Source of the DNA: Rhynchopus sp. YZ270_cl-10
Taxonomy: Eukaryota; Euglenozoa; Diplonemea; Diplonemida; Diplonemidae
Assembly (NCBI GenBank): GCA_964035575.1
Contig: OZ037908.1
Coordinates: 310,001 to 374,000, forward strand
Direction of reading: 5' to 3'
DNA length: 64,000 nt
Shown here: piece by piece, positions 17,332-28,305 of the stretch
Position numbering within the stretch: the stretch's first letter is position 1
Layout: each line of letters begins with the position of its first letter
The notes under the pieces: model-generated
What the model saw: only the letters and a program-made list of their open reading frames with translations
Told to the model about the DNA's origin: nothing
Database searches by the model: none
Position numbers and translations under genes: made by a program

Positions 17332-18895
17332 ATGACAAAATACAACAAAATGTGGAAGGCACTCCGAATGTGCAGCACAAAAGCAAAACCGGAGAACGAG
17401 GGATGGATGCCATTTGCCAAGATACTGGTAGGTGCCGCAGCTACAGGCTCGGTGGGTGCAGTGGCTTATTGGTACGACAGATGGTATGGTCTGCAGTCCG
17501 AATACCACCTCGACAAAATGCTCGAGAAGATTGTCACAGCATCGTACGAACCCGAAGTACCAAATGGCAGGGAGTATGTTCCAAGACAGCAAGATGGTGC
17601 ACTGGAGAAGGATTTACAAGAGAACATCGCCAGCGAGACAGACTTCTTCTTGTTGATGGGTGAGAGCGGCTCCGGCAAAACCACGATGATGCAGCATTTG
17701 CTGAAAAAAAAGTATGACGAAGGTGTGATCTTTGTGATGGTCAATGCGGATAAGCTGGCGAAGGTGCCTAGCTACAAGATGAGAGATGTGGTTGAGGCGG
17801 CTGTGCTCGGGAAGTTCGAAGAGTGCAAGGATCATCCCCGCCATAAGCCCGATTTTACGGACTTCATCAAACACGCCAACGAGGTCCGGAAGAGGGCGAA
17901 GAAGGGGAAGAAGGCACATCCGCTGATCATCTACATCACTCTGGATACGAAGGAAGCTACAGAGCTCAGTTACGAGACTATGGGGAACATTGCCGTGGCT
18001 GTCGGGGGAATGGCAAGCGACCTTTCATCGAAGCAGAACTGTTGCAAGACCATTCTCGAGTTCTCCAAAACAGGAATATCCGACACGCTCAAGAAAATCC
18101 GCACTGATTTCGACCGTTTTGAAGTGGGTGCGATGACAGAGGAGGAACTCCTGGCTATTGGGGAACAGCTAGTGCTGAAGGGTCCCCTGTATCTTGCGAT
18201 GACAGAGGCCGAGAGGAAGGCGTTCCTAGCGAAGAAGGATCCCCAGAATCTTATTGGGCCGTATCTCAAGCACTATCACGACTGGTTGGGCGGACAGACA
18301 AAGACCTTGGCGGGGTTCATCAAAACAAAGGTGGGGTCTAAAAGTATGCAGAGTCTTTGTTGCCTTTTTGTACAATATGATTATTAACCACATCTCATCG
18401 CAGTTGAGTCTGCCACCGCTGAAACAAAGGATAAGGTTTTGACGAAGCTGAAGGCGGGTATGTTGTTGTTGGGGTGGATAGTTTGTCAATTATGAGACAC
18501 ACGTATTGCACAGGGATCGATGGGAGGTAGTACCGTGCGAGTATTATTATTTTATGAATGATTAAACACATCACTTCGCAGGTATCGATGACAAGTATGA
18601 CCTCGCATGCGAAAGCCTGGACAAACAGCCGAATCTGGATGTTCTGAAGGGCATGGCACAGGCTGGAGCAGATGGTGTTCCCCACCGTGCTGCCAACAAT
18701 GCTGCTATTACTGAACTCAGCAAACGCGACTCAGACTCTACACTGATCCGCACAGTGGGTGAGACCCACGTGAGGATCCACCGCTACTCTCACGCACTGT
18801 ACCTGAATGGCGTGAAGGGGCCAGATGACGAAGGCGTGGAGAAGAATATTACAAAAGTGAAGGAGAAGTTCGGGATGAACGCGAAGTCTGCGTGA
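17332..18895 (+). CDS. Membrane-anchored P-loop NTPase, three exons (unit 1)
   Basis: Exons 17332-18343, 18404-18457 and 18582-18895 give 459 residues; introns start GTATGC and GTATGT and end in CAG, and the phases fit (1 and 1). The start is chosen by alignment with the paralogs at 43.8-49.9 kb, which share KALRMCSTK. Features: a hydrophobic segment at about 28-48; Walker A GESGSGKT (about 110-117); Walker B HPLIIYITLD; a DWLGGQTKTLAGFIKT segment before intron 1; a 54-nt helical exon; and a C-terminal ~100-residue domain with RDSDSTLIRTVG and VKEKFGMNAKSA. It is probably anchored to a membrane with the NTPase on one side. The fold resembles KAP/STAND-type P-loop ATPases only in outline; I do not recognise the family. 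It is duplicated with the virus fossil but has introns and host-side paralogs, which favours a host origin. Confidence 0.75.
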
Positions 18896-19692
18896 TGATA
18901 TGGGTGTGGGGTGAAGTACTTTTGTGGTTCTTTTTTTGTTTATTTGTGTCTGGAGGAGGTGCGGGGAAGGGAATGAAAAAAAAAGAAAAAACAGGGTGTT
19001 GTCAACTGTCCCAACAGGCTCAGCCGGGTGTGGGTAGGAATAGTGAATATGTTTTGTGATTATATTTTTTACTTTTATTTGTCTCTGGAGGGTGGGAACA
19101 ACGATGGGTCTTACTTGCACAATATGTGGGGGAAAAAAAAAAACCGTCCTATGAGTTGAGTGTATGTCTCTGGTGCTTTGAGTCAGAACGAGGGGTTTTT
19201 GGTGTTGTTTTTATATTTTTCCTTTCCCAAACAAAACAAAACAAAACAAATCCAAAAAAAAAAAAAACATATGCCCTTATGAGAATTTTTCTTTTCGTTC
19301 TGTTTTTCACAACACAATCACCACACTCAGACAGGAGTACAACAAATTGCACAAATGGGGAGGATGACAAATTGTGGTTCAAAAGAACCCGTGGTATAGG
19401 CCTACAGGGGAACGCCACGTAAAATAAAGACTAACGCGCCATGTGCACTACCTCTTGGGTGGTTGTGGAAACGTGCACTGCTTCCTATATAATTTGGAGA
19501 TACAGAGTAAACTCACAGGTCCTCACACGGCCGTAAAGGTAAGGAGTATGCAGAGGACACCGACAGGCTGAACCAGATCCATCATCACGTCATTAGGAAT
19601 ACAGTCACCGAAGTCCGAGTCACTCAGGTATGACACACGTACACACAGGTATGTAAAAGGCTACATAAAAAGTTAACAATTAATAAAATATC
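18896..19692. other. 3' flank of the NTPase gene, no gene seen
   Basis: AT-rich sequence with A/T runs, a TCCTATATAATTTGG TATA-like motif near 19482 and short GT...AG pieces after it. No coding frame with content. The copy at 38814-39608 is nearly the same apart from a two-base change in an A run near 18985. Confidence 0.4.
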
Positions 19693-21685
19693 GGCGCAGT
19701 AGAATTCTACCGTGTTTTAATTCCTGCGCCCATCTCTCGATTTCTCCTATTACTCGCGCTGTTTTCGAACGCACAAAACGGACGCTTTTGAACGCGCTGT
19801 TTTATGACGCACAAAACGGACGCTTTTGAACGCGCTGTTTTCGAACGCACAAAGCGGACGCTTTTGAACGCGCTGTTTTATGACGCACAAAGCGGACGCT
19901 TTTGAACGCGCTGTTTTCTGACGCGCAAAACGGACGCTTTTGAACGCGCTGTTTTCTGACGCACAAAGCGGACGCTTTTGAACGCGCTGTTTTCTGACGC
20001 GCAAAACGGACGCTTTTGAACGCGCTGTTTTCGAACGCGCAAAACGGACGCTTTTGAACGCGCTGTTTTCTGACGCACAAAGCGGACGCTTTTGAACGCG
20101 CTGTTCTCTGACGCACAAAACGGACGCTTTTGAACGCGCTGTTTTCGAACGCGCAAAACGGACGCTTTTGAACGCGCTGTTTTCGAACGCGCAAAGCGGA
20201 CGCTTTTGAACGCGCTGTTTTCTGACGCGCAAAGCGGACGCTTTTGAACGCGCTGTTCTCTGACGCACAAAGCGGACGCTTTTGAACGCGCTGTTTTCGA
20301 ACGCACAAAACGGACGCTTTTGAACGCGCTGTTTTGTGTCGCGCAAAACGGACGCTTTTGAACGCGCTGTTTTCCGACGCACAAAGCGGACGCTTTTGAA
20401 CGCGCTGTTTTATGACGCACAAAACGGACGCTTTTGAACGCGCTGTTTTCAGACGCACAAAACGGACGCTTTTGAACGCGCTGTTTTATGACGCACAAAG
20501 CGGACGCTTTTGAACGCGCTGTTTTCTGACGCACAAAACGGACGCTTTTGAACGCGCTGTTTTCCGACGCACAAAGCGGACGCTTTTGAACGCGCTGTTT
20601 TATGACGCACAAAGCGGACGCTTTTGAACGCGCTGTTTTCTGACGCACAAAACGGACGCTTTTGAACGCGCTGTTTTCTGTCGCGCAAAACGGACGCTTT
20701 TTAACGCGCTGTTTTATGACGCACAAAACGGACGCTTTTGAACGCGCTGTTTTCTGACGCGCAAAGCGGACGCTTTTGAACGCGCTGTTTTCTGACGCGC
20801 AAAACGGACGCTTTTGAACGCGCTGTTTTCTGACGCACAAAACGGACGCTTTTGAACGCGCTGTTTTCTGACGCACAAAACGGACGCTTTTGAACGCGCT
20901 GTTTTCTGACGCACAAAACGGACGCTTTTGAACGCGCTGTTTTCTGACGCACAAAACGGACGCTTTTTAACGCGCTGTTTTATGACGCACAAAACGGACG
21001 CTTTTGAACGCCCTGTTTTCTGACGCGCAAAGCGGACGCTTTTGAACGCGCTGTTTTCTGACGCGCAAAACGGACGCTTTTGAACGCGCTGTTTTCGAAC
21101 GCACAAAGCGGACGCTTTTGAACGCGCTGTTTTATGACGCACAAAACGGACGCTTTTGAACGCGCTGTTTTCTGACGCACAAAACGGACGCTTTTGAACG
21201 CGCTGTTTTCTGTCGCGCAAAACGGACGCTTTTTAACGCGCTGTTTTATGACGCACAAAACGGACGCTTTTGAACGCGCTGTTTTCTGACGCGCAAAGCG
21301 GACGCTTTTGAACGCGCTGTTTTCTGACGCGCAAAACGGACGCTTTTGAACGCGCTGTTTTATGACGCACAAAACGGACGCTTTTGAACGCGCTGTTTTC
21401 TGACGCACAAAACGGACGCTTTTGAACGCGCTGTTTTCGAACGCACAAAACGGACGCTTTTGAACGCGCTGTTTTCGAACGCGCAAAACGGACGCTTTTG
21501 AACGCGCTGTTTTCGAACGCACAAAGCGGACGCTTTTGAACGCGCTGTTCTCTGACGCACAAAACGGACGCTTTTGAACGCGCTGTTCTCTGACGCACAA
21601 AGCGGACGCTTTTGAACGCGCTAGTAATAGGAGAAATCGAGAGATGGGCGCAGGAATTAAAAAATCGGTAGAAATGTACTGCGCC
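19693..21685. mobile_element. Inverted-repeat element filled with a 38-bp tandem array, copy 1
   Basis: A left terminal repeat at 19693-19754 (GGCGCAGTAGAATTCTACCG ... CGATTTCTCCTATTACT) is mirrored at 21623-21685, with about 90% identity over 62-63 bp. Everything between (19755-21622) is about 49 copies of a 38-bp unit reading GCGCTGTTTTCTGACGCACA then AAACGGACGCTTTTGAAC. AATAT stands on both outer sides, possibly a target duplication. It is a foldback/MITE-like element whose interior is a satellite. Minus-strand frames are open because the unit lacks stops in all three frames on that strand. Confidence 0.85.
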
Positions 21686-22053
21686 AATATATTTTCTGAA
21701 ACCCTTATTTTTACTCTCCGTTACCCTACCCTGGCACCGCCCTGGCACCACCCTGGCACCTGAATCGTGTTTAGCCCGCCGGTGTCTTCTGGAAAGTACT
21801 GCAAAAAGTACTGCAAAAAGTTCTGCCAAAAGTACTGCAAAAAGTTCTGCCAAAAGTTCTGCAAAAAGTACTGCAAAAAGTACTGCAAAAAGTTCTGGAA
21901 AAAATTTGGCCTCAATACCTTCTTCAGTATGCTAATATATAACCATGTAAGTTTACCCTACTTTCTGCCCTACTTTCTGCCCTACTTTTTGCAGTACTTT
22001 TTGCAGTACTTTTTGCCCTACTTTCTGCCCTACTTTCTGCCCTACTTTCTAAC
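21686..22053. repeat. Inverted 12-bp repeat blocks left of virus copy 2
   Basis: At about 21796-21897 a 12-bp unit (AGTACTGCAAAA, variant AGTTCTGCCAAA) repeats about eight times. At about 21956-22050 the reverse-complement type (GCAGTACTTTTT, variant CCCTACTTTCTG) repeats about eight times. About 55 bp separates the two. The pair could fold into a long imperfect hairpin and lies directly beside the first virus gene, so it may be part of an element end. A short GGCACC-type repeat lies at 21730-21760. Confidence 0.7.
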
Positions 22054-23535
22054 TTAGGTCATCTTCCTCCAGGAACTCCAGGAAGCAAAGGGTCCACCTT
22101 CGAGTACCCGAATCCACTTGTCTTGGGTTTGCACAGAGATGACTTCCTGAATGCGTGATGTGTCGTTAGTGATAATTGGATTTGGTAGCGTCTTATTATT
22201 GAGCAAGAAGAGAGTTGTTCCGCCGAAGTCTGATGGAGCATTGGAGTTATTACTACTGTTATACACATAGATCTCTTGGGCGTCTAAGTTCGAGTTGAAG
22301 TCAAATGATGTTGGATGATTTATTATTGTACGTGGGTTGAGGTCTATCCCATCAATGTCGATTCTCTTCCAACCACTCCATGCACTACCTTTGCGTAATC
22401 GTGAGTAACGTCTTTCACTGAAGACAGCTATGAGTTCCTGAATAACGTAAGTATCAAAAAGCTTAACATCTAGTATGATCTCATAGCTACCAATATCTTC
22501 AGTAGGACCATTTTGTAAGTTTGTCAGATTGTACATCAGGTATACCCCACTTGTTGTCTTTGTGTCAAGATCAATCACAGTGTTGGTAGGTAATCCTCTG
22601 TCATCCTGGTATGGTTGATATATTTTGTTTTCGATGAGTAACCTTGATGCATTGTCTTTGTTATCCATAGTGCTCTCAAGTGTTGTCGTCAATGCATTGT
22701 CTTTACTGTCCATAGTATTCTCAAGTGTTGTTCGTAGTGTATTGTCTTTGCTATCCATAGTATTCTCAAGTGTTGCTCGTAGTGTGCTATCTTTGTTATC
22801 CATTGTATTCTCAAGTGTTGCTCGTAGGGTATTGTCTTTACTGTCCATAGTTGATTCTAGTGTTGTCGTCACTGCATTGTCTTTCGTGTCCATAGTAGAT
22901 TCCAAACTAGTTGTCAGTATATTATCTTTGCTATCCATAAGGCTCTCAAGTGTTTGTTGACTCAAGTCTTCACTCGATGTCCATGCTGTCCACGGCACTC
23001 CTACTCCTCTACGGATTCGAACATACTTCTTAAGGGAGAACACAGCAAGAAGCTTTTGTGTGACATAGTTTTCGAAGACCTTTGTTGTGACAATGAGTTC
23101 ATAGCTGTTCAAGTTTGTGGGAGCGTTTTGTAAGTTCGGCCAGTCGTATAGGTAGTGAACTCCTTGGGTTGTGTATGGTGCCGCATTCAAGTCGCCATTT
23201 GTATCATCTTTATGGTTGTAGTATGGTGTTGGGATCAAGTCTCTTGTGATTGTGTCTTTGGTATCCATCAGGGTCTCGAGATCACTTCTTGCTGTACTTA
23301 TTCTCCCTTGTACATCACTCATGTAGGCTTGAACTTTCCATTCAAGTTTTCCCCCAATATCTTTTGACACAAGCAACTGATCATCACTTACTGCTTCAGG
23401 TACCCTATGCGTGACAATCTCATCAATATGTTTCGTAACAATCTCACCATCCTCCTTTATAGCAATATGACCATCAGGAGCATTATCTGGTAGGATTGAT
23501 GTTGATTTATCGGATTGAAGATAACCAAATACCAT
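22054..23535 (-). CDS. Fiber-like protein with pyocin-knob-type repeats, virus copy 2
   Basis: 493 residues from the ATG at 23535 (an upstream in-frame ATG adds 15). Three related modules, each ending in an aromatic WxxW-type strand: VPWTAWTS (about 185), SAWSGWKRID (about 375) and FASWSSWRKMT at the C-terminus. Each is preceded by a SYEIIL...VIQELIAVF-like stretch and the first two by a GVHYLYDWPNLQNAP / GVYLMYNLTNLQNGP motif. This resembles the knob modules of phage and pyocin tail fibers. Between modules 1 and 2 lie seven copies of a 15-residue repeat of the type LESTMDSKDNTLRTT, probably a trimeric coiled shaft. It would be the receptor-binding fiber. It is the leftmost virus gene; the matching stretch of copy 1 is in the gap. 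Confidence 0.65.
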   Translation of the reverse strand: MVFGYLQSDKSTSILPDNAPDGHIAIKEDGEIVTKHIDEIVTHRVPEAVSDDQLLVSKDIGGKLEWKVQAYMSDVQGRISTARSDLETLMDTKDTITRDLIPTPYYNHKDDTNGDLNAAPYTTQGVHYLYDWPNLQNAPTNLNSYELIVTTKVFENYVTQKLLAVFSLKKYVRIRRGVGVPWTAWTSSEDLSQQTLESLMDSKDNILTTSLESTMDTKDNAVTTTLESTMDSKDNTLRATLENTMDNKDSTLRATLENTMDSKDNTLRTTLENTMDSKDNALTTTLESTMDNKDNASRLLIENKIYQPYQDDRGLPTNTVIDLDTKTTSGVYLMYNLTNLQNGPTEDIGSYEIILDVKLFDTYVIQELIAVFSERRYSRLRKGSAWSGWKRIDIDGIDLNPRTIINHPTSFDFNSNLDAQEIYVYNSSNNSNAPSDFGGTTLFLLNNKTLPNPIITNDTSRIQEVISVQTQDKWIRVLEGGPFASWSSWRKMT

Positions 23536-23580
23536 TATTTTACTATAATACACATCACAATGAATGATGTGTCGTGTCAC

Positions 23581-23982
23581 TTAGGGCATACGTTGAATAG
23601 TGATTGTCACTGAGATCTTCAATTCAGGAATCTTCTTGTTATCTCTTTCTATCTGTTCCTCAAGTATCTCAATCTCATCCTCCTCCTCTTCATCCACCAC
23701 CTCCTCAACCTCCTCAACCTCCTCAACCTTCAGATCTGCTAAGTCATCATTACATGGTGAAGAAGCTTCAGTAATCTTCTCTAAGTTCTTGATATGTTTC
23801 TTCGATAAACAGTGTTGATTATACCCAAGCTTCTTCACACTCTTTTCACACGCAGCACAGAAAGCCATCTCATGTTTCTGTCTCTGGTAAGACGCCTTTG
23901 CTGACGCAATCATCTTCTCCTTGTTGTTGAGGTAGTAATTCTTGTAGTACTGTGAATTATGTGGTGCCATTTTTATAGACAT
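23581..23982 (-). CDS. U1-type zinc-finger protein with acidic tail, virus copy 2
   Basis: 133 residues. The N-terminus is Lys/Tyr/Asn-rich, followed by one C-x2-C-x12-H-x5-H finger (about 42-65), a strongly acidic stretch (EEVEEVEEVVDEEEEDE) and a beta-like end. A second ATG four codons in (MAPHNS) is equally plausible. It is divergent from the polymerase gene, with the A-rich 42-bp spacer containing AAAAAAAAAGAAAGT. It may be a nucleic-acid-binding regulator; role unknown. Confidence 0.65.
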   Translation of the reverse strand: MSIKMAPHNSQYYKNYYLNNKEKMIASAKASYQRQKHEMAFCAACEKSVKKLGYNQHCLSKKHIKNLEKITEASSPCNDDLADLKVEEVEEVEEVVDEEEEDEIEILEEQIERDNKKIPELKISVTITIQRMP

Positions 23983-24024
23983 TGTGTTTTTTATTTATAT
24001 TAAAAAAAAAGAAAGTAAAAGAAA

Positions 24025-27000
24025 ATGATAACATCAGATAAGAAACTCAAGGAGATAACTCAAGAGTACACCACCCCAATCAAAGCCTATGAGAAGCAGA
24101 TCAACCTCCTCGGTAAGGCAGTGACGACTGGGGTATTGAGTGTTGGTACGATCCAAGCCATACAACAGGATGTCGTTCTAATTCAAGACAAGATCGCAAA
24201 TCTCAAGTTGGAACAGAAGAAGGCTCTGGTACCATTTCATGAGGAGAAGAAGAAGGATAAGGTTGCCAAGAAGAAGATCACAGACAAGGAGCTTCTACCA
24301 TTCGTACAAGAAGATATCAAGGATCTGAAGACAGCTGTTGCAAAGGCTAAGAAAGATCTCCAAGGTACCTTCTTCAAGCAGAACAAGTCAAGATTCGTCA
24401 GAGACTTCAAACCTGAACAACAAGGGCAGCTGAATGACATCGAGAAGCAACACAAGGAAGCCAAACGTAAGATTCTTGATGATGCAAAAGAGACACACAA
24501 GGAAGATATCATTCGGGGGAGGCTTGGAATAAAGAAGGAAGAACAGACAACTATCACTGAAGACCCCAACCATCTGGAGGAACTTATCGCAAAAACCGCA
24601 GTAAGAGTCAGCCATGGAGACAAAGGTACAGATGCCAAGATGATAATAGAGCTCCCTGAACCGCTAGATGAGTACTTCTCTTCAACAATACGTGCACAAT
24701 ATGACACCATCACCGCATTCATTCAGGGAGACTTAGAAGGCAATCGCACCAAGAAGGTTAAGTTTATCTTGATGGCCATCTTCAGCAAACCAGACAATGA
24801 ATCGCCCAAACAAATCAGCAAGGAAGTATTCCTCAACAGTGTACTTGCAACAGACGTACTTGACTTAGATGCAGTTATGAAGCAAGGGAATGAGCTCTTC
24901 AACCGCGATGAAGGGGAGTCAGGTTTATTCTTTGTTGGCTTCAAGTATGTCACGATATTAACCTACAACACAAAGATGCAGATTGGTGGTGAATATATTG
25001 ATGTTGTGGAGAGGTTCAGTGCCAACTCCAATCTCAAGAAGAATATTGTGAATGTAAAGAATGATGAATACCCAGAAGTCAACAACGCATGCTTCCGTTT
25101 TGCTGTGATGGCACATGAACACGACTTCCCGAAAGACGCATCACGAGTGAGCAAGTACTACAAGAAGAAGACTGGATGGATCGACTCAGATTATGATTTT
25201 TCTATGTTTACTGACTACACGATTCCTACAACGGAGCAACAAGTCAAACACTTCCTGAAGGAAAACAAGAACACATCAATTAGCATATATGGTATTGAAG
25301 CTGCAGGCAAGTTCCATGTGTTGAGGCACGAGAAGTCCCCAAAGGAAGACCACATCAACCTCCTCTTCCATGACAACCACTACATGCTGATCAAGAACCT
25401 GAGCAAGATGATGGGTGATAATAACAAATATGTGTGCCCCAAGTGTTTGTCAGTTAAGAAGGATACCAAGAAGGAGATTGATGCCCACCTTGAGTCATGC
25501 AACGAGAAACCAACACAGAGAACACAGATGGCAAGGTCTGCTATTATTGAGTTCTCCGAGAAGAAGATGAAGAACAAAGAGATGAAGCCATTCATTATTA
25601 CAGCAGATTTCGAGAGCTTCCTTGACACAAGAGACCAGGATACATCATACAGCAAGACAAAGACACAGACAGGCAAAGAGGAGACAACCATTCTCCAAAC
25701 CCATCGTGCAGCCTCTTTCTCCCTAAAGCTTGTACCCGACACTTCACTCAACTTTACAGGTAAAACACTTTACACATACACACCTTCAGATCAAGATGAT
25801 GCAGTTGAGTACGAGATTGACTTACTTGGTCAATTCAACAATGCCTGCCAGGAGATAGCCGAGGACGTTGCAGCATTCATGAACACAAGCCAGAAGGAGT
25901 ATGGTAGCATTGATAGTGCATGCATCGCATTTACAGCTGAAGATAAGGACAGACATGAAGAAGCCAAGAAGTGTGCATTCTGCAACAAGACCTTTAACTT
26001 CCAAAACATCAAAGTCAGAGACCATTGCCATTTGACTGGGAAGTACAGAAGGGCCTTGTGCTCTTGGTGCAACCTCAACAACAAGACAGAGTACAACATC
26101 CCCATCTACTTCCACAACGCCAGAGGATACGACAACAACTATATCTTCAAGATGCTGAAGCAGTATGACTCAAATGGCGTCAATGTTCTGAACACCAACA
26201 GCCAAACAACAATGCTGATCAAGATGGACAAGTACACGAAGGTCAAGGTAAATCATGGGAAGGAGATTAAGAATAGGAAGATTTCGTTCCAGGTGAAGGA
26301 TAGTCTACAAGTCATGTCGTCTTCGTTGGACACGCTGTTGAAGAACTTACCCCATGATCAGAAGGTACATCAGCTAGACTACATCAAGACCGCACACAGG
26401 GATATTGACGTGAATGATAAAGGCATGCTTGACCTCTTGTTGGGTAAAGGAGTGTTTCCGTATTCGTACTTCGACAGTCCCAAGAAGCTAAGTGGATCAC
26501 TACCATCGAAAGACCTATGGTATGACTGTCTAAGGCAGGATGACATCAAACAAGAAGACTACGATAAAGCCTGCAGAGTGTGGAACGCCCTAAAGTGCAA
26601 GACCTTCAAAGACTACCACGACTTCTACCTCAACATGGATGTGCTTGGTCTTGCAGACGTCCTACAGGCACAAAGGAAGAACCTCCACACAACACATAAG
26701 CTGGACATTTGCCACTACTGCAGTCTCCCAAGCTTCAGCTATGATGCATGGCTACTGAAGCAACAAGAAGATGATGTGAAGATGAAGACCCTGAAGGACC
26801 CAGAACTATACGAGTTGTTTGAGGATCAAAAGCGTGGAGGATTTACATGCACTGTGAAGAGACACTGCAAGGCCAACAACAAGCACACAAGGAGCGCAGC
26901 GACAGCTGAAGTGGGAGAGAATGTTGCTAAAGAAGGAGACACGCACCTGTTGTACATTGACGCAAACAACTTATACGGGTGGGCTATGTGCAAGAAGCTT

Positions 27001-28257
27001 CCCTACGATGATTTCAAGCTGATGGAATGCAAGAGTTTGGAGGAGACTGAGAAGATGATTGCCGACTACAACCCAGAGAGCGACACAGGTTATGCTCTAG
27101 AAGTTGGCCTTGAGTACCCTTTGAGCCTCCACGACAAGCACTGGGACTTCCCTCTTGCACCATACAATAGGACTGTTAGAAGTGGAGAGCTGTCAGACTA
27201 CCAGAGGAAAGTACTTGATGATGAGAAGCATGCAGAGGGTGGGAAGCTTATTGCAGACTTCAAAGACAGAGTGAAGCAGACATACAACATTGAGTACTTG
27301 CAGTTCCTCCTCAGGCAAGGTCTGAAGTTGACGAAGGTCCACCGCATTGTCTCATTCAAGCAGGACTACATCATGAAGCCGTACATCGACAAGAACAGTG
27401 CACTGAGAGCACAGGCAAAGAACGATTTCGAGAAGGACCTGTACAAGTTGCTCAACAACTCCATCTATGGGAAGACCCTGGAAAATGTTCGTGGCAGGAC
27501 AGAGATGAAGAACATCCCTTACGACAAGACAAAGTGGGTGAAGGGGAAGGAGGTTCCAATGACAGAGGAGGAAATCAAGGAGTACATAGCAAAACATCAA
27601 AGCAAACCATTCTTCAACTGTAACACTGTCGACCTGAAGAGTAGCAAGATACTTCAATTCATGCAGGGGGACGTCACTCTTGACAAGCCTGTTTACATTG
27701 GCTCACAAATCCTGGACTACAGTAAGCTTCTCATGAACAGCTTCTTCTACGACACCCTCATCCAACATTTCGGAAGAGAGAACGTGACCATGGCCTACAC
27801 CGACACTGACAGCTTTGTGCTGGAGATAACAACAAAGGATCTTGATGAGGAGCTTGCCAAGCTGTCTGCAGACTTTGACTTCAGCAACTACCCAACAACC
27901 CACGAGCTGCATGACGTAAACAACAAGAAGGTCCCAGGGAAGTTCAAAGATGAGCTGGCTGGTGATGTGATGACTGAGTTCATTGGCTTGAGGGCAAAGT
28001 GTTATGCCTACTCAACGATCAAGAAGAACGACGACAACAAGGCCAAGGGTATAGCAAAGTCTGTCAGTAAAACTCTCAACCTGGACACCTATCGAAGTAC
28101 CCTTGAATCCCACAAGAAGCACGTTGTGACGATCAACAGCATCGAGAAGAGGGATCATGAGCTGCATACAGTGAGGTCTCAGAAGATAGCATTGAGTGCC
28201 TTCGATGACAAGAGGTATATTTGCGAGGATGGAGTCACCACAAAGGCCTACCGATAA
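24025..28257 (+). CDS. polB: Protein-primed family B DNA polymerase, virus copy 2
   Basis: 1410 residues, the same translation as the copy at 8925-13157, so the motif positions given there hold: DFESF, the Cys/His insert, DANNLYGWAM, NNSIYGKT and YTDTDS. The 3' hairpin towards the capsid gene is also kept. Complete identity over 4.2 kb argues for a very recent duplication or allelic copies. Confidence 0.92.
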   Translation: MITSDKKLKEITQEYTTPIKAYEKQINLLGKAVTTGVLSVGTIQAIQQDVVLIQDKIANLKLEQKKALVPFHEEKKKDKVAKKKITDKELLPFVQEDIKDLKTAVAKAKKDLQGTFFKQNKSRFVRDFKPEQQGQLNDIEKQHKEAKRKILDDAKETHKEDIIRGRLGIKKEEQTTITEDPNHLEELIAKTAVRVSHGDKGTDAKMIIELPEPLDEYFSSTIRAQYDTITAFIQGDLEGNRTKKVKFILMAIFSKPDNESPKQISKEVFLNSVLATDVLDLDAVMKQGNELFNRDEGESGLFFVGFKYVTILTYNTKMQIGGEYIDVVERFSANSNLKKNIVNVKNDEYPEVNNACFRFAVMAHEHDFPKDASRVSKYYKKKTGWIDSDYDFSMFTDYTIPTTEQQVKHFLKENKNTSISIYGIEAAGKFHVLRHEKSPKEDHINLLFHDNHYMLIKNLSKMMGDNNKYVCPKCLSVKKDTKKEIDAHLESCNEKPTQRTQMARSAIIEFSEKKMKNKEMKPFIITADFESFLDTRDQDTSYSKTKTQTGKEETTILQTHRAASFSLKLVPDTSLNFTGKTLYTYTPSDQDDAVEYEIDLLGQFNNACQEIAEDVAAFMNTSQKEYGSIDSACIAFTAEDKDRHEEAKKCAFCNKTFNFQNIKVRDHCHLTGKYRRALCSWCNLNNKTEYNIPIYFHNARGYDNNYIFKMLKQYDSNGVNVLNTNSQTTMLIKMDKYTKVKVNHGKEIKNRKISFQVKDSLQVMSSSLDTLLKNLPHDQKVHQLDYIKTAHRDIDVNDKGMLDLLLGKGVFPYSYFDSPKKLSGSLPSKDLWYDCLRQDDIKQEDYDKACRVWNALKCKTFKDYHDFYLNMDVLGLADVLQAQRKNLHTTHKLDICHYCSLPSFSYDAWLLKQQEDDVKMKTLKDPELYELFEDQKRGGFTCTVKRHCKANNKHTRSAATAEVGENVAKEGDTHLLYIDANNLYGWAMCKKLPYDDFKLMECKSLEETEKMIADYNPESDTGYALEVGLEYPLSLHDKHWDFPLAPYNRTVRSGELSDYQRKVLDDEKHAEGGKLIADFKDRVKQTYNIEYLQFLLRQGLKLTKVHRIVSFKQDYIMKPYIDKNSALRAQAKNDFEKDLYKLLNNSIYGKTLENVRGRTEMKNIPYDKTKWVKGKEVPMTEEEIKEYIAKHQSKPFFNCNTVDLKSSKILQFMQGDVTLDKPVYIGSQILDYSKLLMNSFFYDTLIQHFGRENVTMAYTDTDSFVLEITTKDLDEELAKLSADFDFSNYPTTHELHDVNNKKVPGKFKDELAGDVMTEFIGLRAKCYAYSTIKKNDDNKAKGIAKSVSKTLNLDTYRSTLESHKKHVVTINSIEKRDHELHTVRSQKIALSAFDDKRYICEDGVTTKAYR

Positions 28258-28305
28258 GTCTTCAATATACATATCTCTGCGATATGTATGTCTCTTATAG
28301 CAGTC

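Noticed and set aside
19755-21622. Possible CRISPR array
   Set aside because: Units are contiguous with no unique spacers, and the DNA is eukaryotic.
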